DNA of 64,000 nucleotides from NCBI RefSeq assembly GCF_032118995.1, contig NC_092651.1, positions 22,614,349-22,678,348 of the forward strand, read 5' to 3'. This document shows positions 59,201 through 64,000 of the stretch, in pieces (position 1 is the first letter of the stretch; every line of letters starts with the position of its first letter). Origin of the DNA: Asterias amurensis. Taxonomy: Eukaryota > Echinodermata > Asteroidea > Forcipulatida > Asteriidae. The notes under the pieces are model-generated. The model was given only the letters and a program-made list of their open reading frames with translations. It ran no database searches and was not told the DNA's origin. Position numbers and translations under genes: made by a program.

Positions 59201-62200
59201 AATCTGTGAGTTTTCCATTTTTTTCGTCATTGGTCTACCTTTAAGATGGCCGCTTGGTGACGTCAAAGCATCATGTGTACTGTCCCTAGAATCCCGAATG
59301 ACCGGTGGACTGAGGGAGACACAGAAAAGTGGTGCATGGTGCCAACTTGTTGGATACACCTGCCCACCTAATAACCTGTTATTTCGTAATGGAAGGACTA
59401 GAGCTGAGATGTGTTATATATCCTGTTATACTCCTGTTCAGAACAAACAGTTCATGATGTAAACGATACTAACCAATAATTTAAAGTGCTTTCTGGAGCA
59501 TGTGGTTAAGACTCTTCGAATTTATTTGTTTGCTTGATGTTGGTTTGTATTGCTGTACTTTTCAGGATTTCTTTCATCTCCATAACTCCCACGCAGGACC
59601 GCCGATAGATTTCTTAAGGTGAGCAAAACTTTCATAACAATGCTGACATCATAATGACGCTTTAACCTCATTAATGTCTACACTTGTTTACGGCGTCTTT
59701 TCGGAGTGAATGATGCGACTGCCTTGAGCAAGGCTACCTCTACAGTCGTTGATCACCGACCAGACAAACTGGCTTCATTTATAAAATTATTATGAAGGCT
59801 GCTGTTTGATTAAATTAGTATTTTGTGAAACGGTTTTGAAAAATAACATTAGGCCTATAGCTCTTACCTCTCATTATAATTGTGACGTCAGCGCACCTGC
59901 TTAATTCTAATCACTATGGCTACAACTAAGGCTAAATCTGTTCATCTACTGTTATCAAACTAAGGACATTAGCCAAAGATGATATCTAATCGAGACACAG
60001 TGAGAATGTCTTTATGACCATAGACTGACCAATAGACCAATCTTCCTTACCGGCTTTGGCTACGACTACGGCTTGAGTCTCTCGATTCCTCAACATTGGT
60101 GTTGACTCCTCTAGCCAATAATATGTCCTTTCAGAAGATGATCAATTTGTTAATCTCGGTAATCGAATAATTGTTTTTTCATCAATTTATTTTGTTGCAG
60201 ATCGCAATATTTATTCATGGAGTTTCCCTGTCAGCTCTTCGTCAACCATCCTGAGGCAATAGAATACAAATTTTATGAGTGAGCAATAAATGTGTAGTAA
60301 GCAAACATGTATTAGTTTTAAATACTTTACTTGGCCTATTCTTCTCATTGTACATTGTTTCCATCCATCTTTCATCAAAATGGTAAATTAATAATAATAA
60401 TATTTTTCTCTCTCGAAATGTTGAATTTCCAACACTTTAAAGGCATTGGACACTTTTGGTAATTGTCAAAGACCAGTCTTCTCATCACTTGGTGTATCCC
60501 TACACAAGCATAAAATAACAAACCTGTCAAAATTTCAACTCAATTGGTCATAAAACTTGTGAGAGAATAAGGGAAGAAAAACACCCTTGTCGCAGAAGTT
60601 GTGTGCTTTCAGATGCCTTGGAATCCGAGACTTCAGCTGAGGTATCGAATTCATTTCAAATATTTTAGTGAGAGATTTTCTTCTTTCTCTCAAAAAACTA
60701 CGTTACTTCAGAGGGAGCCGTTTCTCACAATGTTTTATACCATCAACAACAGCTCTCAATTGCTCGCTACCAAATAAGTTTTTTTGCTAACAATTATTTT
60801 GAGTAACCAATGTAGTGTCCAGTGCCTTTGAAATGGAGTCTTTATACCAAAAGTAACTCGCACTGCCACCGTTAAACGTGGCTTGTTTTTGTTTGTTCTC
60901 AATTTTACCATTCAATGTTCAACAAGTTTTAAGCTTTGCTATTACATTGTTGTTCTTTACAGACCCGAACGGCTTGTAACGAAGGATACGAACAACACGC
61001 GGTGGATGTACGTCATCAAATCTGTGAGTTAATTCAACGTTGAAATTTCACATATAACTCTGGTTGTATAATTTTTCATCACAATTTTAAATTAAAATTA
61101 CCTCTGCAAAGATAGCATTCGCTGTGGTTAAGGTTAAATTAATTCATTGTATAGTTTGCACAATTTTTTTTCAGACCGTTTTAAATGTTTGTAATGTTTC
61201 AATTTTGTTTTATGTAAATGTGAGCATTTTGATTACCCCTTTTATGATCTAAAAAATGATTATTTGAATGCAATTATTTTTAACTACGACACCATGTATT
61301 AACAAACTCACAAATGTTTTCTTCCAGGGTAAATGTAAATGTATACGACGGCAGTTAGTTGCAGATATCAAAGGTGATACCAAATTTAGTGAGGTAAAGG
61401 GGATAGACAAACTTGGATACGTCAAACAGCCGTCGCATGCAGACGGTAAGTACACACATTTACCATCGAAACTATATTCACAGTAATGTTTTAAAGGAAC
61501 TGGACGCCTTTGTTTACAGCCAAAGACCAGTAGTGCTTGGTATATCCCAGCATGCATAAAATAACAACTTTGTAAAAATTTTGACTAAATTAGTCATCAA
61601 GAGTGCAAGAGAATAGTGTACGTAAATAAATACCCTTGTCGCACACATGTGTGTGTTTTTAGATGCCCCAAAAGGGGCTTCAAGCCTGAAGTCGTTTAAT
61701 GTTTAAGTGAGAAATTACCCCTTTCTCAAAAACTACATTACTTCAGAGCCGTTTTTCTCACAATGTTTTATACTACCAAAAGGTTCTAATTGCTCGTTAC
61801 CGAGTACGTTTTTATGCTAAAAAAATAGTTTGTGTAATTACCAAAAGTGTTCAGTGCCTTTAATCACCTGTATTCACTGTAATTGAAATTAACATGTTGT
61901 TGCAAATGACACAGCAATCACGTTAAGTACAATCAAAATATTTCAAAATGAATGTTGATTTTAAAAAGTCTAATTTCCCAAACTTATTATTTTGTTTTTA
62001 TTTTACTGTGTATAGCTATGCTTGGAGCTGGATTGAAGAAACTTGTAAAAGAAGGCCAGAGAGTACTTGGCCATGATAATGAGGTATGTACAAACGAAAA
62101 CTGTTTTTTATATTTTTTATTCTCAGGCCTCAAAATATCCCTCGGCACGCCCACAGCAATAATTAACAACAACATGAACAGTTACAAAGCTCTTGCAGTT

Positions 62201-63404
62201 TATTGTTTTTTATTATTACAAAAATTGTCAAAGGTTTTAGTTTATGCTTCATCAGGTAAAACATTCACGCTCTGCTGAATTCTGAACAATTATTTTAATT
62301 ATATTTATGCTTGGTAACAAAAATTGTTCTCTTGTTTTGTAGATGAGTCAAATTTTGGAAGTGGAGAAAGCTAACAGTGTTGGTAACCCGTACGTCAGTA
62401 CCCTTGGTATTAGCATCAGAGAAACACCAGCGGTAATTACAATGTTTTATTCATACGTAAATATGTAATAAGATTTTTGATTCTCGCTTTTTGTTTGGGT
62501 TTATTTGCTTTAGTTCCTGGTAATTGCTGTTTTCTTTTATAAATTATGTGATTTTGTTTTGTCACATAATGCTCCATAATTGTAAGTTAATATTTTTCCT
62601 TTTTTTTTGTCACGTCATTGTAAGCTAATATATTGAAGTTGTGCATTATAGTGTGCTTTAAACTTTATTTACTGCTACTATGTTGACATTTTTTAACACT
62701 ATTTTTGTTGTTTTTCCCCCTGTATGTTTGTTTGTATGTTTGTTTTTACAGACACCGGGATTACCCAGTCACATGACGTCACGATTACGTCTAAGATCTT
62801 CTATAGTATCGCCACCGGACTCCGAGTTTCTTGACTGTAGGTTTAAGGAAGCCATGCAGGGATCGAGTCAAAAATAGTTTTAATTTCAAGTTTGGTTTGT
62901 AATAACGTAGTGTTCTAAAGAATACGTTTTCTAAACTAAAACCCACAACATAGTTATTCAAAGTCAAAAGCATGTTTGGTAATTTTCAAAGACCACTATT
63001 CTCGCTGGTGTATCCCAACAAATCTGTGAATATTTGGCTCAATTGGTCATCGAAGTTGCACGAAATAATGAAAGAAAAACATCCTTGTTGCACACACGCT
63101 GTGTGCATTTGGCTGTCTGAGAAACGCTTCAGACCTGAAGTATTTTCATATCGAAATGTTTTAGTGAGCAAATCATTATTTCAGAATTTTGTATACGATC
63201 AACATCTCTCCGTTGCTCGTTGCCAAGGCATTTTTTAGGCTAATAAATATTTTAAGTATATCTATACCAAACTTGTCCAATGCTTTTGAGGTGTTTTGGT
63301 GTATTTTATTTCCGATAAATATTTTGTTATGTTTATCAACAGCACTAATTGGACGTACTCCAGGTGACGAGGCGTTCAATAGTCAGGATTCTCTGATTGT
63401 TAAG
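50248..63404 (+). CDS. CNBD2: CNBD2-like protein with two cyclic-nucleotide-binding-like modules (3' end outside window)
   Basis: CNBD2 proteins carry cyclic-nucleotide-binding domains; the mouse member is needed for normal sperm formation. Seventeen exons join in phase into 523 residues and continue past the window: 50248-50395, 54938-55068, 55965-56027, 56526-56602, 57249-57384, 57869-57937, 58207-58369, 58591-58673, 58954-59037, 59566-59618, 60201-60278, 60963-61023, 61328-61445, 62016-62083, 62343-62432, 62752-62836 and 63343-63404. The start (MDSYAAQPP) is the first ATG after an in-frame stop. Residues 115-140 form a basic-hydrophobic helix (RFRYAATMVLILVRGCRKGR). A first module covers about 213-323 (FKMF, RYDADRIIAHQG, FYYILSGKVNLQRE). 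A second is suggested by RLVTKDTNNTRWMYVIKSGK at about 365-384. In the first, the binding cassette reads FTDPEELEKQWNRQSS, with T-D in place of the usual G-E but an arginine kept (R300). The donor of exon 3 (GTCGGT) and of exon 16 (GTAGGT) were chosen to keep frame. The family assignment is less certain than the domain. Confidence 0.75.
50431..50640. mobile_element. Foldback MITE, family E copy
   Basis: GGGCTCTATTTCATAAAGCT at the left mirrors GGCTTTATGAAATTGATCCC at the right. It sits 35 bp after the first CNBD2-like exon. Confidence 0.7.
51359..51385 (+). repeat. (TTCTGG)n microsatellite
   Basis: Four GGTTCT hexamers abut the left end of the foldback at 51386. Confidence 0.85.
51386..51547. 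mobile_element. Foldback MITE, family F
   Basis: GTCGATTTCACAAAGAGTTA at the left and AGAGTTTTGTGAAATCGAC at the right are inverted ends. Inside, ACTCGTCCTAACTTAGGATT faces GGACTCGTCCTAAGTCCTAA. Confidence 0.8.
53018..53394 (-). mobile_element. TTAA-flanked MITE, family A
   Basis: The left end is TTAAAGGCACTGGACACTAT, the right end is ACCAATAGTGTCCAGTGCCT then TTATTAA. It is in reverse orientation and lies in intron 1 of the CNBD2-like gene. Confidence 0.9.
55182..55560 (-). mobile_element. TTAA-flanked MITE, family A, diverged
   Basis: TTAAAAGCAGTGGACACTAT at the left and CGAACGTGTTCAGTGCCTCT at the right, with the right TTAA mutated. It lies in intron 2 of the CNBD2-like gene. Confidence 0.8.
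55713..55909. mobile_element. Foldback MITE, family E copy
   Basis: GGGCCCAATTTCATAGAGCT at the left mirrors AGCAGCTTTATGGAAGTAGG at the right. It ends 55 bp before exon 3 of the CNBD2-like gene. Confidence 0.75.
59047..59063 (+). repeat. Poly(C) tract next to an exon
   Basis: About 17-18 consecutive C begin about 9 bp after the exon ending at 59037, directly after its donor site. Confidence 0.9.
59127..59190 (+). repeat. Short tandem repeat, three copies of about 20 bp
   Basis: CCAACCCTGTGCGTAATTGG, CCAACCCTGTGCGTAAATGG and CCAACCCATGTGCGTCCCGC follow one another. Confidence 0.85.
60437..60831 (+). mobile_element. TTAA-flanked MITE, family A
   Basis: TTAAAGGCATTGGACACTTT at the left and GTAGTGTCCAGTGCCTTTGA at the right. 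The right TTAA is mutated. It lies between exons 11 and 12 of the CNBD2-like gene. Confidence 0.85.
61491..61863 (+). mobile_element. TTAA-flanked MITE, family A, diverged
   Basis: TTAAAGGAACTGGACGCCTT at the left and CAAAAGTGTTCAGTGCCTTT then AA at the right. It begins 45 bp after exon 13 of the CNBD2-like gene. Confidence 0.8.
62958..63287 (+). mobile_element. Decayed family A MITE
   Basis: The body order is kept (TTTGGTAATTTTCAAAGACC, CAATTGGTCATCGAAGTTGC, CTATACCAAACTTGTCCAAT), but the ends and TTAA are lost. It lies between exons 16 and 17 of the CNBD2-like gene. Confidence 0.7.
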
Positions 63405-63449
63405 GTAAGACTTGGATGGGGAGACGTCTTGGTTTCCTTGTTGTTGCTC

Positions 63450-63834
63450 TTAAAGACACTGCACACTATTGGTAATTGTCAAAGACCAGTCTTCTCACTT
63501 GCTGTATCTCAACATGCATAACATAACAAACCTGTGAAAATGTGGGCTCGATTGGTCGTCGGGGTTGCGAGATAACTATGAAAGAAAAAACACCTTTTGT
63601 CACACGGAGTTGTGTGCTTTCAGATGCTTGATTTCGAGACCTCAAATTCTAAATCTGAGGTTTAGAAATCGAATTCGTGGAAAACTACTTCTTTCTCGGA
63701 AACTACGTCATTTCAGAGGGAGCCGTTTCACACATTGTTTTATACTATCAACCTCTCCCCATTACTCGTTACCAAATGAGGTTTTATGCTAATAATTAAT
63801 TTGAGTAATTACCGATAGTGTCCACTTCCTTTAA
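63450..63834 (+). mobile_element. TTAA-flanked MITE, family A
   Basis: TTAAAGACACTGCACACTAT at the left and ACCGATAGTGTCCACTTCCT then TTTAA at the right. It follows the last visible CNBD2-like exon by 45 bp. Confidence 0.9.
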
Positions 63835-64000
63835 AATGCTGTTTATGTCCCCGCGTCTTTAGTTGGTTGGTTCTTGACCACATAAGTCCACTATCTCTGT
63901 TGCAACTTTTTTTTTACAATTTAAAGGGAAAGTATACCTTTGAAAAAAAAATGTATGGATTCTGTTTGGTAACACTATACGGCAGCCGTGGCTACGGTTA
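63835..64000. other. Window end, inside an intron of the CNBD2-like gene
   Basis: No exon is visible here. The last bases (CGGCAGCCGTGGCTACGG) may be the start of a family D foldback. Confidence 0.4.

Noticed and set aside
62837..62880. Reading through exon 16 of the CNBD2-like gene to a stop (ending SSQK)
   Set aside because: A good donor (GTAGGT at 62837) and an in-phase exon at 63343 with a strong donor of its own make splicing the better model, although a short isoform ending there is possible.

Overview
The window is AT-rich eukaryotic DNA. It has short exons with GT-AG introns, AATAAA polyadenylation signals, tRNA-derived SINEs and very many small foldback elements. The protein-coding content is animal. 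Repeat style and gene structure suggest a marine deuterostome, most likely an echinoderm and perhaps a sea star. The species call is inference. The identity of three of the four genes is read directly from the protein sequence.

Four genes were rebuilt exon by exon with consistent splice phase. (1) UBL3, + strand, 2601-14863: four coding exons of a prenylated membrane-anchored ubiquitin-fold protein; the short first coding exon lies upstream or was not recognised. (2) A PAR-family bZIP transcription factor (HLF/TEF/DBP type), - strand, 35602 down to 32461: four exons, 314 residues, apparently complete. (3) RPL31, + strand, 40843-46010: four coding exons, 123 residues, complete. (4) A CNBD2-like gene with two cyclic-nucleotide-binding-like modules, + strand, 50248 to the right edge: 17 exons and 523 residues so far, running off the window. 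The genes have unrelated roles (membrane protein sorting, transcription, translation, cyclic-nucleotide signalling), so they look like ordinary neighbours and not a functional cluster.

Layout: 1-2600 is repeat-bearing DNA upstream of, or in intron 1 of, UBL3. 2.6-15.1 kb is UBL3, whose introns hold a large inverted repeat, a 12-copy 28-bp minisatellite next to a tRNA-Asn-like sequence, a LINE 3' fragment and several MITEs. 15.1-31.7 kb has no recognisable gene and is rich in MITEs and local duplications. 31.7-35.9 kb is the bZIP gene. 36-40.8 kb is intergenic. 40.8-46.2 kb is RPL31, whose introns hold two opposed copies of one element and a SINE nested in a foldback. 46.2-50.2 kb is intergenic, with a strong 180-bp foldback bounded by direct repeats and an orphan reading frame. 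50.2-64 kb is the CNBD2-like gene.

The dominant non-genic signal is a group of small inverted-repeat elements. The largest is a family of about 360-390 bp, flanked by TTAA, with roughly fifteen copies in both orientations. At least six other foldback families occur. No CRISPR, operon or prokaryotic feature is present, and I did not find a clearly new biological system. The best leads are the foldback families, a recurrent GAAACGTC motif, an orphan - strand frame near 47.3 kb and the divergent nucleotide-binding pocket of the CNBD2-like protein.
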